A DNA stretch of 42,716 nucleotides, taken from contig JADFXV010000019.1 in NCBI GenBank assembly GCA_015233395.1, positions 1 to 42,716 of the forward strand. Reading direction: 5' to 3'. Below the pieces are notes generated by a model. It saw only the letters and a list, made by a program, of their open reading frames with translations. It did not search any database and was not told the origin of the DNA. Source of the DNA: Desulfovibrionaceae bacterium (GTDB lineage Bacteria > Desulfobacterota > Desulfovibrionia > Desulfovibrionales > Desulfovibrionaceae). The stretch's first letter is position 1. Every line of letters starts with the position of its first letter. A program made the translations under genes and the position numbers. Shown in pieces: positions 1 through 8,157 of this stretch.

Positions 1-33
1 GGCAACGCCGGGAATCTTCTTGCGCTCGTTCAT
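1..33 (-). CDS. 5' end of a leftward gene, cut by the window edge
   Basis: An ATG at 31-33 on the minus strand is preceded by a good ribosome binding site (GGAGG, 5 nt from the ATG). Eleven codons are visible (MNERKKIPGVA) before the window ends. The start is basic and hydrophilic, with no signal peptide. The product cannot be recognised from so little. It is divergent from hicAB, with about 90 bp of AT-rich DNA between them that must hold the promoters of both. Confidence 0.5.
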   Translation of the reverse strand, partial: MNERKKIPGVA

Positions 34-60
34 GACCGCCTCCATCGTTGAAGATGGAGA

Positions 61-77
61 TAAATTAACATAAATTA
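61..77. promoter_or_regulatory. Candidate hicAB operator: TAAATTA direct repeat
   Basis: Two copies of TAAATTA lie ten bases apart (61-67 and 71-77) in the only AT-rich stretch upstream of hicA. The ten-base period would put both on one face of the helix. HicB proteins with a ribbon-helix-helix domain usually bind repeats near their own promoter, so autoregulation is a reasonable inference. Nothing else supports it. Confidence 0.25.
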
Positions 78-126
78 CAGCAAGTTGAAAGACAAATTAT
101 GCTGTTTTGCCGTGCAGGGGTCTCGA

Positions 127-327
127 ATGTGTATTGTGCGGATCATGAACAGCGCGGAGCTCCTTGAAGTGCTCAAAGAGGCCGGATTCGAGGTGGTGAG
201 CATTCGTGGCAGCCACCACAAACTGCGCCATCCGGACGGTCGCACAACCGTCGTTCCGCACCCCAAGAAGGACTTGGGGGTTGGCCTGGTCAACAAGATT
301 TTGAAAAAGGACACACATCTGAAATAG
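127..327 (+). CDS. hicA: HicA-type mRNA interferase toxin
   Basis: Toxin of a type II HicAB system. HicA proteins are small double-stranded-RNA-binding-fold RNases that cleave mRNA. The core from the Met at 145 runs MNSAELLEVLKEAGFEVV, followed by RGSHHKLRHPDGR and VVPHPKKDLGVG. The catalytic His of the family is in the SHHK motif, and the VPxH(P/K) strand is typical. The open frame extends to 85, but the ATG at 127 is preferred because AGGGG lies 6 nt upstream; this gives 66 aa, a normal HicA length. The ATG at 145 is possible but has no clear ribosome binding site. It ends 10 nt before hicB and is surely co-transcribed with it. Toxin-first order is usual for hicAB. Confidence 0.88.
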   Translation: MCIVRIMNSAELLEVLKEAGFEVVSIRGSHHKLRHPDGRTTVVPHPKKDLGVGLVNKILKKDTHLK

Positions 328-337
328 GAGGGGCGGC

Positions 338-721
338 ATGTATTTTCCGGCTGCAATTTTCATTGAGAGTGGCAAGGCCTATGGAGTCACGCTCCCGGAC
401 ATTCCTGGCTGCAACACCGCTGGCGACACGCTCGAAGAGGCCATGGGCAACATCCAGGACGCCGTTGAATTGATTCTGGAAGATGCGACCGAGAAACCTG
501 TCGCGTCGAGCCTTGAGGCGTACAAGGACGACCCGGTTTATCACGACGCCGTTTGGGCTCTCGCCAAAATAGACTTGGGGTTTATGGACTTAAGGACGGT
601 CCGCGTGAACATCACGATGCCGGCGGGAACGCTGGAGGAGATTGATCGAACAGCAAAGGGGCGCGGATTGTCGCGGTCCGCATTCTTGGTGCGCGCGGCA
701 AGGCATGAAATGGCGACGTAA
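338..721 (+). CDS. hicB: HicB-type antitoxin with ribbon-helix-helix DNA-binding tail
   Basis: Antitoxin partner of the adjacent HicA. The N-terminal part has the degraded RNase H-like HicB fold: YFPAAIF, then YGVTLPDIPGCNTAGDTLEE, where PDIPGC-TxGDTLEEA is the family signature. The C-terminal 45 residues (VRVNITMPAGTLEEIDRTA then GLSRSAFLVRAAR) are a ribbon-helix-helix domain, so this is the RHH class of HicB rather than the HTH class. A very strong ribosome binding site (AGGAGGGG) overlaps the hicA stop codon. The 127 aa length is normal. The protein should neutralise HicA and repress the operon, perhaps through the repeat at 61-77. Confidence 0.9.
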   Translation: MYFPAAIFIESGKAYGVTLPDIPGCNTAGDTLEEAMGNIQDAVELILEDATEKPVASSLEAYKDDPVYHDAVWALAKIDLGFMDLRTVRVNITMPAGTLEEIDRTAKGRGLSRSAFLVRAARHEMAT

Positions 722-820
722 GGTGTAATTGCTCCCGGCCTTGACGATGCGCGTCGCCGTGTCCGGCCCCACCGCCGCCTCATAAGCCTTCCCCGTGGCG
801 TCCTCCCGTGCGTTCGACAA

Positions 821-850
821 AATCCCCGGGGCAGGCCCGGTCTGCCCCGG
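821..850 (-). terminator. Intrinsic terminator of the two-component operon
   Basis: Inverted repeat CCGGGGCAG (826-834) / CTGCCCCGG (842-850) with a 7-nt loop. Read leftward it is followed by GGATTTTG, a short T-run. It lies immediately beyond the stop codon of the response regulator gene. The remaining 722-820 gap holds no gene I can support. Confidence 0.6.
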
Positions 851-2293
851 TCAACTCCCTTCCAGCTTCACGCTCTGGCGCACGCTAAGCCCGAGCTTGT
901 CCATCTTGGCCAGCAGGTTGGGTCTGGAGATGCCGAGCAGCTTGGCCGCCCGGCTGCGGTTGCCGCCGCAGATGGTCAGGGCCTCGGCCACGATCAGGCC
1001 GTCGAAGCGGTCGGTGAGCCGGTGGAACACGCCGGTCGTGTCCTCGGCCAAAAGCGCCTGGCGGACGTATTCGCGCACCGCGTCTTCCACGGCCTGGACG
1101 TTGCCGATTGCTCCCCCGGCCGCGCCCCCGGTTTGGGCGCCGGCCAGGGCCCGGCCGATCTGGTCCGCGCCGATGGGTACGCCCCGGCCGAAAATCAGCG
1201 CCTTTTGCACCACGTTGGCCAGCTCGCGGACATTGCCTGGCCAGGCGTATTCCCCAAGCAGGCGTAGGCCCGAATCCAGCAGGCCCGGGCTTGGGACCCC
1301 CAGTTCGCGGGCGTGGCGAGCCAGAAAATGCTCGGCCAGAATCGGGATGTCCCCCGCGCGCTCGCGAAGCGGCGGCAGATTGATGGTCACGACCTTGAGC
1401 CGGTAAAACAGGTCCTCGCGGAATGTCCCGCCGGCGATGGCCGTTTCCAGATCGCGGTTGGTGGCCGCCAGGATGCGCGCGTCGACCGGCAGCGGCTTGC
1501 CGCCGCCCAGGCGTTCGATGCTTTTTTCCTCCAGGAGCCTGAGCATCTTGGCCTGGATGGAAAGCGGCATGTCGCCGATTTCGTCCAAAAAAATCGTCCC
1601 CCCGGCGGCCAGTTCGATGCGCCCGGCCCGGCGCGCGCCGGCTCCGGTGAAGGCCCCTTTCTCGTGGCCGAACAGTTCGCTCTCAAGCAGCGTCTCCGGA
1701 ATGGCCACGCAGTTGATGACCAGAAACGGCTTGGCGCTGCGCCGCGAATAGGCGTGGACGGCCCTGGCCACCAGTTCCTTGCCCGTGCCGGATTCGCCCC
1801 GGATGAGCACGGTGGCGGAGGTTCCCGCCACCCGGCCGATCATCTTGTAGACCTCCTGCATGGCCTGGCTTTGGCCGACCAGCGCCCCGGGGACCGCATG
1901 TTCCGCTTCGCTTTGCGGGGCCGCTCCGGCCCGGCCGGCCGCCAGGGCCTGCTCGATCAGGCGCAGCATGTGGGGAATCTCGAAGGGCTTGAGGACGTAG
2001 TCGAACGCCCCCTGGTTCACCGCCTCGATGGCCGTTTCCGTGGCCCCGTAAGCGGTCATGATGATCACCGGCAGGCCGGGGGCGAGAACGCGCAGCCGCT
2101 TGAGGATCTCGATGCCCGAGGCTCCGGGCATGCGCACGTCCATGACCGCCAGTTCGGGAACCCGTTCGGCGACGCGCGCAAGCGCCTCCTCGCCCGAGGC
2201 CGCGTCCGTCACTTCGTGGCCCTCCTGGCGGAGCAGCCGGGCGAAACTTTGGCGCAGCCCGGCCTCGTCGTCCACGATCAGAATTCTTGCCAT
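851..2293 (-). CDS. Sigma54-dependent response regulator, NtrC family
   Basis: A 480-aa activator of sigma54 RNA polymerase with the standard three domains. The receiver domain (1-120) begins ILIVDDE, has the phospho-acceptor Asp52 in VMDVRMPG and the conserved Lys in LKPFE. The AAA+ domain (about 145-375) has Walker A GESGTGKE, the sigma54-contacting GAFTGA loop and Walker B GGTIFLDEIGD. The C-terminal Fis-type helix-turn-helix (about 435-475) contains GGNRSRAAKLLGISRPNLL. Its start overlaps the end of the histidine kinase gene by 16 bp, so kinase and regulator are translationally coupled partners. The signal and target genes are not evident. The closest relatives by architecture are the AtoC/ZraR/HydG group. 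Confidence 0.93.
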   Translation of the reverse strand: MARILIVDDEAGLRQSFARLLRQEGHEVTDAASGEEALARVAERVPELAVMDVRMPGASGIEILKRLRVLAPGLPVIIMTAYGATETAIEAVNQGAFDYVLKPFEIPHMLRLIEQALAAGRAGAAPQSEAEHAVPGALVGQSQAMQEVYKMIGRVAGTSATVLIRGESGTGKELVARAVHAYSRRSAKPFLVINCVAIPETLLESELFGHEKGAFTGAGARRAGRIELAAGGTIFLDEIGDMPLSIQAKMLRLLEEKSIERLGGGKPLPVDARILAATNRDLETAIAGGTFREDLFYRLKVVTINLPPLRERAGDIPILAEHFLARHARELGVPSPGLLDSGLRLLGEYAWPGNVRELANVVQKALIFGRGVPIGADQIGRALAGAQTGGAAGGAIGNVQAVEDAVREYVRQALLAEDTTGVFHRLTDRFDGLIVAEALTICGGNRSRAAKLLGISRPNLLAKMDKLGLSVRQSVKLEGS

Positions 2294-3768
2294 CTGGCCC
2301 CTCCCTGGGCGTCCTTGTCGAAAGGCAGGGTGATGGTGAAGCGCGCGCCCCCGCCCTTGGCCTGGGTCAGACTCAGATTGCCCCCGTGCTCCTCGACGAT
2401 GCGCCGGGCGATGGACAGGCCAAGCCCGGTCCCCTCCTCCTTGGCGGAATAAAACGGCAAAAATACTGTCTCGCGCAGATCCTCGGCGACGCCGCCGCCG
2501 GAGTCGTCCACCCGGATGACCGCCACCCGGCCAAGCGGCTCGATGAAACCGCTCTCCTCCTGGATGCTGATCCGCCCGCCGCCGGGCATGGCCTCGATGG
2601 CGTTGACCACGAGATTGACCAGCACTTCCTTGATCTGTTCCGGATCGATCAGGATGCCGGCCAGCCGCTCCTGGCGGCTGATTTCCACTTCGATGCGGGC
2701 CGCCTCCAGACGGTGGGAGAGCAGGAGCAGGGCCTGGTCGACCGCGTCCGAGGGACTCGCCCGCTGCTTTTTGAGCTTGGGCGGCCGGGAAAACTCCAGA
2801 AAATTCTGGATGATGGTGTCGAGGTTGCGGATTTCCTCGGAGATGACGGTGAAGTCCTCTTCCTGCAGGCCGTTGAGAGCCAGGGAGCGTTGCAGCGAGA
2901 ACAGCCGCATCTTGACCGAGGTCAGCGGGTTGCGGATGGAATGGGCCACGCCCGCGGCCATCTTGCCGACCAGGGCCATCTTTTCGGTCTGGATCAGGTG
3001 CTCCTGGCTTTTTTTCAGCTTGATCCTGGCCTGGCCGACGTGCTCAACCAGGTACTGGATGCGATCATGCAAGGCTGCGACTTCATTGGGGAACAGGCCC
3101 TTGCCGTCTTCGCCGTCAAGCGCCATGCGCCGGATCGGCCCGAGCACCTGGCGGCTCAGGACGATCGCCAGGAACACGGCCAGCGCCAAAACCACCGGCA
3201 TCAGCGTCAGCGCCACCGCGCTCATCATGCGCACCTGGTCGAGACTGGCTCGTTCGGCGTCCTCCACGTCGCGCTGGTGCATGGAGCGGTATTCGCCGCA
3301 CTGGTCCAGGATGGCGTCGTACTGGGACCGGGCTTCGATGTGCAGCTTGCGGCCCACCTCCCGCTCGCCCGACTGATAGAGTTCGATGACGTTGTCCCTG
3401 GACTGGACGTAGCGCAGGTAGTTCGATTCGATGCGCGACAGGATGCGCGAGGCCTCAAGCGAGGTGGAGCGGGCCTTGGCCTCGATGATGTCGTGCTCGA
3501 ACTTCTCTTGATTCTTGGCCAGCAGGTCCAGCCATTTGGGGTCGCCGTCGAGGAAAAAGGCGGTGACGAAACCCTTTTGGGAAGCAAACGATATTTCCAG
3601 TTCCGAGGCCACGCTCACGGCCGCAAGGCCCTTGTCGATCATGGCCCCGAACAGCGTCTCCATCCTGGCGGCGTACCACAGGGTGATCGCCCCGCCGCAG
3701 AGCGTGGCCAGGGTCAGCGTTGCGAGCAAAAAGTAAATGCGAAACCGCAAACTCAAGATGCGACGCAT
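2278..3768 (-). CDS. Membrane sensor histidine kinase, partner of the NtrC-type regulator
   Basis: A 496-aa kinase. A transmembrane helix near residues 10-30 (FRIYFLLATLTLATLCGGAI) and a second near 180-205 enclose a mostly helical periplasmic sensor of about 150 aa. A HAMP-like linker follows, then the HisKA domain with H-box GVAHSIRNPLTSV. The ATPase domain has N-box NLVVNAIEAMPGG, G1 DDSGGGV and G2 GTGLGLSIARR. The open frame runs to 3927, but the first 53 codons are a Pro/Gly-rich readthrough of GC-rich repeats. The ATG at 3766-3768, with a G-run as ribosome binding site and MRRILSLRF before the first helix, is the likely start. The periplasmic domain resembles the four-helix-bundle type; its ligand is unknown. 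Confidence 0.9.
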   Translation of the reverse strand: MRRILSLRFRIYFLLATLTLATLCGGAITLWYAARMETLFGAMIDKGLAAVSVASELEISFASQKGFVTAFFLDGDPKWLDLLAKNQEKFEHDIIEAKARSTSLEASRILSRIESNYLRYVQSRDNVIELYQSGEREVGRKLHIEARSQYDAILDQCGEYRSMHQRDVEDAERASLDQVRMMSAVALTLMPVVLALAVFLAIVLSRQVLGPIRRMALDGEDGKGLFPNEVAALHDRIQYLVEHVGQARIKLKKSQEHLIQTEKMALVGKMAAGVAHSIRNPLTSVKMRLFSLQRSLALNGLQEEDFTVISEEIRNLDTIIQNFLEFSRPPKLKKQRASPSDAVDQALLLLSHRLEAARIEVEISRQERLAGILIDPEQIKEVLVNLVVNAIEAMPGGGRISIQEESGFIEPLGRVAVIRVDDSGGGVAEDLRETVFLPFYSAKEEGTGLGLSIARRIVEEHGGNLSLTQAKGGGARFTITLPFDKDAQGGARWQEF

Positions 3769-3962
3769 GGCGCCCCCCCCGCGTGGACTTTGGCCGCTCT
3801 CGCCAAGCCCCGCAACGTACCGGCGAAACAAGAAATATGCAACGCGCCCGGACGCGCGCCCGCAACGCATCGATTCCGCGCGCCCCCGGTGTCCCGGTTC
3901 CCCCGGCTCCCCCGGTTGACCGCACACCCCGGCGGCGATAAAAAAGGCTCAAGGGGCGAACC

Positions 3963-4850
3963 ATGGAAAAACATCTCCTGGTCACGATCAGCGACGATCC
4001 GCGCATGTTTTACGGGCTGAACTTCCTGACGCGATTTTTCACCGCCAAGGACACCCTGCGCCTGACCCTGCTGCATATCGCCGCCGGGGCCGCCGCCGTC
4101 TGGCCCGAGGAAATGAACTACGAAAGCATCGCCCGCCGCGACGGCCGCGCCAGGGACATCGAGGAAAAAGGCCGCGCGGCCCTTGAGGCGGCCGAAAAAA
4201 TGCTCCTCGCGGGCGGCTTCGACAAAAGCCGGCTGCACACAAAACTCGTCTTTGGCGGTTTTTCCAGGAATAAAATCATCCTGCACGAAGGCGAAGCCGG
4301 CCTGTACGACGCCGTGGTCCTGGGCCAACGCGGCTACGACACGCTGCGCGACCTGCTCGACCACAGCCTGTCCCTCGACCTGCTGCGCGGCGCCTTCCCC
4401 TTCCCGCTATGGATCTGCCGCCTGCCCAAGTTCGGACGCAAAAACGTCCTTGTCGCCGTGGACGGCTCCGAACCCTCCCTGCGCATCGCCGACCACGCCG
4501 GTTTCATCCTGTCGCGGGGACCGGGCCACGACATCGTCCTTTTTCACGTCGCCGGCCCCAAATCGGCCGCGCCCGGACCGGAATTCTTCGACGAATGCCG
4601 CGAACTGATCGCCAAGGCGGGTTTTCCCTTTGACCGCATCCGGACCAAGACCGTTGTCGCCGCCGGCGTCCCGGCGGCCATCCTGGCCGAAGCCGAGTCG
4701 GGCAGGTACGCCGCCGTGGCCCTCGGGCGCACCGGAATCGGCAAAAGCGGGGACAAAGACAAGGGCGCGGCCCCAAAAGCCTTCTTCGGCGCGGTCTCAA
4801 ACGACATCTTCCACAACCTCGCCGGAGCGGTGATGTGGGTGAGCCGGTAA
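3963..4850 (+). CDS. Tandem universal stress protein (UspA superfamily)
   Basis: A 295-aa cytoplasmic protein with two Usp folds. The first starts HLLVTISDDPRMFYG and the second KNVLVAVDGSEPSLRIADHA, the typical Usp beta1-alpha1 signature. The second half ends with YAAVALGRTGIGKSG and AFFGAVSNDIFHN, which resembles the ATP-binding G-x2-G-x9-G-(S/T/N) loop. The first half lacks an obvious ATP loop and may be degenerate. The ribosome binding site is AGGGG, 7 nt from the ATG. The gene is alone, divergent from the histidine kinase and convergent with rpiB. Tandem Usp proteins are common in sulfate reducers; the exact role here is unknown. Confidence 0.85.
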   Translation: MEKHLLVTISDDPRMFYGLNFLTRFFTAKDTLRLTLLHIAAGAAAVWPEEMNYESIARRDGRARDIEEKGRAALEAAEKMLLAGGFDKSRLHTKLVFGGFSRNKIILHEGEAGLYDAVVLGQRGYDTLRDLLDHSLSLDLLRGAFPFPLWICRLPKFGRKNVLVAVDGSEPSLRIADHAGFILSRGPGHDIVLFHVAGPKSAAPGPEFFDECRELIAKAGFPFDRIRTKTVVAAGVPAAILAEAESGRYAAVALGRTGIGKSGDKDKGAAPKAFFGAVSNDIFHNLAGAVMWVSR

Positions 4851-4855
4851 GGCGG

Positions 4856-4898
4856 AGAAGAGAATCAGGGGGAAAACCCCTTTCCCCAAAAAACTTTC
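4856..4898 (-). repeat. Element A, copy 1 (short form)
   Basis: Directly after the Usp stop codon. On the minus strand it reads AAAGTTTTTTGGGG, AAAGGGG, TTTTCCCCC, then TGATTCTC facing the gene. It matches the other element A copies but lacks the long central hairpin. It may act as the 3' end of the Usp transcript. Confidence 0.65.
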
Positions 4899-4962
4899 AC
4901 CGGGCAGCGCCCGGGAAATATTGTTTCGGGAACACTGTCAGGGCAACCCCTCATATTCAAAG

Positions 4963-4994
4963 AAGAAAATTTTTAGAAGAAAGGGGTTCCCCCC
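4963..4994 (+). repeat. Element A remnant next to rpiB
   Basis: Just beyond the rpiB stop, on the minus strand, GGGGGGAACCCCTTTCTTCT resembles the inner part of element A. It is degenerate, and membership in the family is uncertain. Confidence 0.35.
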
Positions 4995-5002
4995 GGTTGG
5001 CT

Positions 5003-5434
5003 TTATCGCTCGTCGAACAGATCCACCCGGCGCTGGTGGCGGCCGCCTTCGAATTCGGTGGCCAGGAAGGTGTCGGCGATGCTCGTGGCGTGCCCGGCGC
5101 CGGTGATGCGTTCGCCCAGGCACAAGACATTGGCGTCGTTGTGCTCCCGGCTTTTGAGGGCGTGGAATTCGCTGGTGCACAGGGCGGCGCGGATGCCGCG
5201 CACCCGGTTGGCGGCCATGGACATGCCGATCCCGGAGCCGCAGATGAGGATGCCCGGGCAGCCCCGCGCCAAAACCTCGTCGCAGACCTTGAAGGCGTAA
5301 ACCGGATAATCGCAACTGGCGCCCGAGTCCGTGCCCAGGTCCACGATTTCATATCCCTTGGCGCTCAGATGCGCGGCCAGGATTTTTTTGAGTTCCACGC
5401 CGCCGTGGTCCGCGCCGATAACGATGGTGGCCAT
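5003..5434 (-). CDS. rpiB: Ribose-5-phosphate isomerase B
   Basis: Interconverts ribose-5-phosphate and ribulose-5-phosphate in the non-oxidative pentose phosphate pathway (RpiB/LacAB family). The 143-aa product starts MATIVIGADHGGVELK, with the ADHGG phosphate/substrate motif. It continues with the catalytic-Cys motif ICGSGIGMSMAANR and the EHNDANVLCLG segment, all family hallmarks. The open frame extends upstream to 5539, but the ATG at 5432-5434 has GGGAG upstream and matches the family N-terminus. It is followed by an unlinked lipoprotein operon and converges on the Usp gene, so it is probably monocistronic. Confidence 0.95.
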   Translation of the reverse strand: MATIVIGADHGGVELKKILAAHLSAKGYEIVDLGTDSGASCDYPVYAFKVCDEVLARGCPGILICGSGIGMSMAANRVRGIRAALCTSEFHALKSREHNDANVLCLGERITGAGHATSIADTFLATEFEGGRHQRRVDLFDER

Positions 5435-5552
5435 AACACAACTCCCGGTTGGTCTAAGCGGTGGACGGCCGCCGCCGCATCGGCGGTTGCGCCAAAGACG
5501 AAACCGCTGTTTTCTTTCCGGGGGGCCGCGTCCCTTCACCCCGCCGGAAAAA

Positions 5553-5613
5553 TATCGGAAACGGGTTCCAAGGGGGCTTGCCCCCTTGGCCGCCGGAGGC
5601 TTTCTTCACCACC
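5553..5613. repeat. GC-rich intergenic repeat C (AAGGGGGC-TT-GCCCCCTT type)
   Basis: GGTTCCAAGGGGGCTTGC followed by CCCCTTGGCCGCCGGAGGC makes a tight hairpin between rpiB and the lipoprotein operon. A similar unit (CCAAAGGGGCAGGCCCCTTTGG) is at about 39998. Such sequences recur in the intergenic DNA of GC-rich bacteria. It may end transcription of the rpoH operon, which stops at 5645. Confidence 0.55.
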
Positions 5614-5644
5614 CCGGTCTTCCCGCCGGGGCCTTCCCCTCGGG

Positions 5645-6478
5645 CTACTCCCGCCCGCCGGAGACGTCCGGCCGTTTGAAGCCGGTCATGCGGTCCAGGG
5701 CATAGGTGTCGGTGTACTCGGGCAGGGGCAGCTCCAGCGCGCTTTGGGGCCAGGGTTCGCCGCGCAGCTCGAATTTTTTGATGCGCAGGACGCCTTTGAC
5801 GCCGCCCGCGCTGGTGACGACGATCGTTTGCGGCAGTTCGCGGCCGCCGCTGTCTTGGTAGTCGGAGAATTCCACGCGCCAGGGTTCGGCGCCCTTGCCG
5901 GCAAGCGCCACCGGCCGGCCGGCCGGGTCCAGCGTGAGCGAGGACAGTCTCGGATCGCCTTTGAGCGCGTACTCCAGGCCGCCGGGCTTGGCCTTGACCG
6001 ATTGATACTGCCCGGAAACGAGCTCGCTGAAGTGGCCGCAGATCACGGCCCCCAGTTCGCGCAGCGACAGCGGCAGCGGCACGCCGAGCACGGCGGCGCC
6101 CTTGCGGGTGTCGGGATGGGTGTAGGCGGCGTTGGACATGGGATAGTAGGCCAGCCAGCCGGAGGCGTCTTCGCGCCACATGGAAAAGATCTGGCCCATG
6201 CCGGTTGCGAAATCCAGGCGCAGGGGGCCGTCCGGTTCTCCCCAGAGTTTGAGCAGCGCCCGGTGGCTGTGGCCCGGCGCGGAGAAATTCAGGCTGGTCT
6301 GGACCGAGAACGGTTTGGCCGGGGCGCCGGTCTGGGCGCGAAATTGCGTCCAGGCCGCTCGGGCCTCGTTTTCGGTTCCGGTCGGGGTCTTGGCGGCGCA
6401 GCCGCAAAGGATGAACATCGCGGCCAGGGCGAGCGCGGCCAGGCGTGGCCGGAGGGTGATCGCGGCGCTGTCCGTCAT
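5645..6478 (-). CDS. LolB-like outer-membrane lipoprotein
   Basis: A 277-aa exported lipoprotein. The N-terminus is a signal peptide with lipobox-like FILCGC, so the mature protein begins at Cys27 (CAAKTPTG). The rest looks like beta strands with alternating hydrophobics (FSVQTSLNFSA, LKLWGEPDGPLRLDFATG). It resembles the open beta-barrel of LolB/DUF4292 proteins, which bind acyl chains and help place lipoproteins in the outer membrane. This family assignment is from pattern only. The start overlaps the TPR gene stop by 4 bp (ATGA), so the two are translationally coupled. From memory, the same order (rpoH, TPR protein, lipoprotein) occurs in Desulfovibrio, where ispE follows; here ispE is absent. 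Confidence 0.7.
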   Translation of the reverse strand: MTDSAAITLRPRLAALALAAMFILCGCAAKTPTGTENEARAAWTQFRAQTGAPAKPFSVQTSLNFSAPGHSHRALLKLWGEPDGPLRLDFATGMGQIFSMWREDASGWLAYYPMSNAAYTHPDTRKGAAVLGVPLPLSLRELGAVICGHFSELVSGQYQSVKAKPGGLEYALKGDPRLSSLTLDPAGRPVALAGKGAEPWRVEFSDYQDSGGRELPQTIVVTSAGGVKGVLRIKKFELRGEPWPQSALELPLPEYTDTYALDRMTGFKRPDVSGGRE

Positions 6479-8157
6479 AGCGAGTTGAGCTTGTCCTTGT
6501 ATTTGGCGGCGCCCGTCGTATCGAGTTCCATGGCCTTGCGGTAGCCCTTGGCCGCCTCGCGCTTGTCGCCCATGGCCCTGGCGATGTCGCCGTAATGGTC
6601 CCAGATGGTCGGATCGGGCGGCCCCAGGGTCGCGGCCTTGCGTATTTCCTCCCAGGCCTTGTCCTTTTTGCCCATCTTGAAATAGACCCAGGCCAGGGAA
6701 TCGATGTAGAAACTGTTGTTGGGATTTTGCTTGAGGGCGCTTTGCACCAGGGTCAGCGCCCGGTCCAGGCTCCGGCCCTCTTCGGCCAGCGTGTAGCCCA
6801 GGAAATTCTGGGCGTCGGCGTTGTCCTTGTCCAGGGCCAGGGTTTTTTCCATGGCCTCAAGCGCCTGCCCGCGCCTGCCCGCCCGCTCCAGGGCCACGCC
6901 CAGGCGGTAGAGGATCTCGGCTTCGTCCGGCCATTTGGCGGCGGCCTGCGTAAGCACGTCCACCGCCTTGGCCGGGTCGCCTTGCTGGTCGCGGACGGCC
7001 GCTTCCAGCAGCCAGAAGTCGACCTTGTCCGGATAGCGCTGCTTGCCTTGCGCGACCAGGTCCAGGGCCTCGTCGGGCCGGTTCATCTCCAGGGCGACCT
7101 GGGCGCGGAAGCTCAGGGCCTTATCGTAGCTCGGATGGGTGTCCGGGACCATTTCCAGGTAGCGTTTGGCCTTGGCCAGGTCGTGGTCGCCGCCGTAGGC
7201 CAGGATGGCCAGGTAGAAGGCCGCGTCGGGCGTGACGTCCCCCGATTTTTCCAGCGGCGTCAAAAGGGTCTTGGCCGCGTCGAAGAAGCCTTCTTCCATG
7301 AACACGGAGGCCGCCCCCAAAGCGAAGAGGTCGTCCTTGGGCGCCTGCTTGAGCACGGCCAGGGCCTTGGCGGGATTATTGAGCTTTAAGTCCAGCCGGA
7401 TCAGGCGCAGCCAGATCTCGCGGTTTTGTTCGCCCTGTTCGATGATGCGCTTGTAGGTCTCTTCGGCCGCGACGTAATCCTTTTCGACCTCGTAGAGATA
7501 GGCCAATTCCGCCCAGGCGGCCAGCAGGTCCGGATCTTCCTTGAGCGCGGCCTTGAGCGCCTCGATGGCTTTTTTGTTCTTGCCCTGGCCGGAATACACC
7601 CGCGACTGGTAGTATAAAAGCTGCGGCGTGAGCTGGTTTTTCGGGACCGCATTCAAGATGTCCAGCGCTTCGTCGTAGCGCTTGGCCTCGATCAGCACGC
7701 CCGCGAGCTCCTGGCGGCCGGCCGGATCGTTCGGGTTGGCCGCGGCGAACTCGCGCAGCACCTTGACGGCTTCGTCGCTTTGCTTCTGGGACAGGTAGGA
7801 ATAGGCCAGATAAAAGCTCAGGCGTTGGTCGGCCGGATACTTGCGGATGCCCTCGCCCAGCACTTCCCTGGCCTTGGCCGGGTTGCCGCGGTTCCAGTAG
7901 CCGTTGGCCAGATCGAGATAAATTTCGGGCTCGGGCCGCAGTTCGAGGAGCTTTTCCAGGACCGGCAGGGCCGCGTCGGTGTTCCCGGACCGCAGGAGAT
8001 CCTGGTAGATCAGGAAATAATAGTCCGCCTGGGATTCGCGCGGCAAGTCCCTGGCCGCGAAGTCGAGGCCCTTTTGCTTGCCGGCGCAGGCGCCGGCGAA
8101 CACCGTAAGGACGATCGCCGCGGCCGCGAACACTCTGGTCAACGCGTGTTTATTCAT
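6475..8157 (-). CDS. Exported TPR-repeat (lipo)protein
   Basis: A 560-aa protein with an N-terminal signal sequence (HALTRVFAAAAIVLTVFAGAC). The Cys in AGAC makes it a possible lipoprotein, although the lipobox is not canonical. The remainder is a solenoid of about a dozen tetratricopeptide repeats. Clear units include DPDLLAAWAELAYLYEVEKD, DKDNADAQNFLGYTLAEEGR and NPNNSFYIDSLAWVYFKMGK. TPR proteins act as scaffolds for protein complexes; the position between rpoH and a LolB-like lipoprotein suggests an envelope assembly role. It overlaps the rpoH stop by 8 bp and the lipoprotein start by 4 bp, so all three are one operon. Confidence 0.85.
   Translation of the reverse strand: MNKHALTRVFAAAAIVLTVFAGACAGKQKGLDFAARDLPRESQADYYFLIYQDLLRSGNTDAALPVLEKLLELRPEPEIYLDLANGYWNRGNPAKAREVLGEGIRKYPADQRLSFYLAYSYLSQKQSDEAVKVLREFAAANPNDPAGRQELAGVLIEAKRYDEALDILNAVPKNQLTPQLLYYQSRVYSGQGKNKKAIEALKAALKEDPDLLAAWAELAYLYEVEKDYVAAEETYKRIIEQGEQNREIWLRLIRLDLKLNNPAKALAVLKQAPKDDLFALGAASVFMEEGFFDAAKTLLTPLEKSGDVTPDAAFYLAILAYGGDHDLAKAKRYLEMVPDTHPSYDKALSFRAQVALEMNRPDEALDLVAQGKQRYPDKVDFWLLEAAVRDQQGDPAKAVDVLTQAAAKWPDEAEILYRLGVALERAGRRGQALEAMEKTLALDKDNADAQNFLGYTLAEEGRSLDRALTLVQSALKQNPNNSFYIDSLAWVYFKMGKKDKAWEEIRKAATLGPPDPTIWDHYGDIARAMGDKREAAKGYRKAMELDTTGAAKYKDKLNSL

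Noticed and set aside
590-820. Leftward open frame antisense to hicB, with a plausible-looking N-terminal stretch (SNAREDATGKAYEAAVGPD)
   Set aside because: It lies partly opposite hicB and has no ribosome binding site. 722-820 could hold a relic of another gene, but I cannot identify it.
1313-2452. Long open frames opposite the response regulator and histidine kinase genes (for example 1313-2452 and 2287-4020 on the plus strand)
   Set aside because: Typical shadow frames of GC-rich coding DNA; the opposite strand has clear domain motifs throughout.
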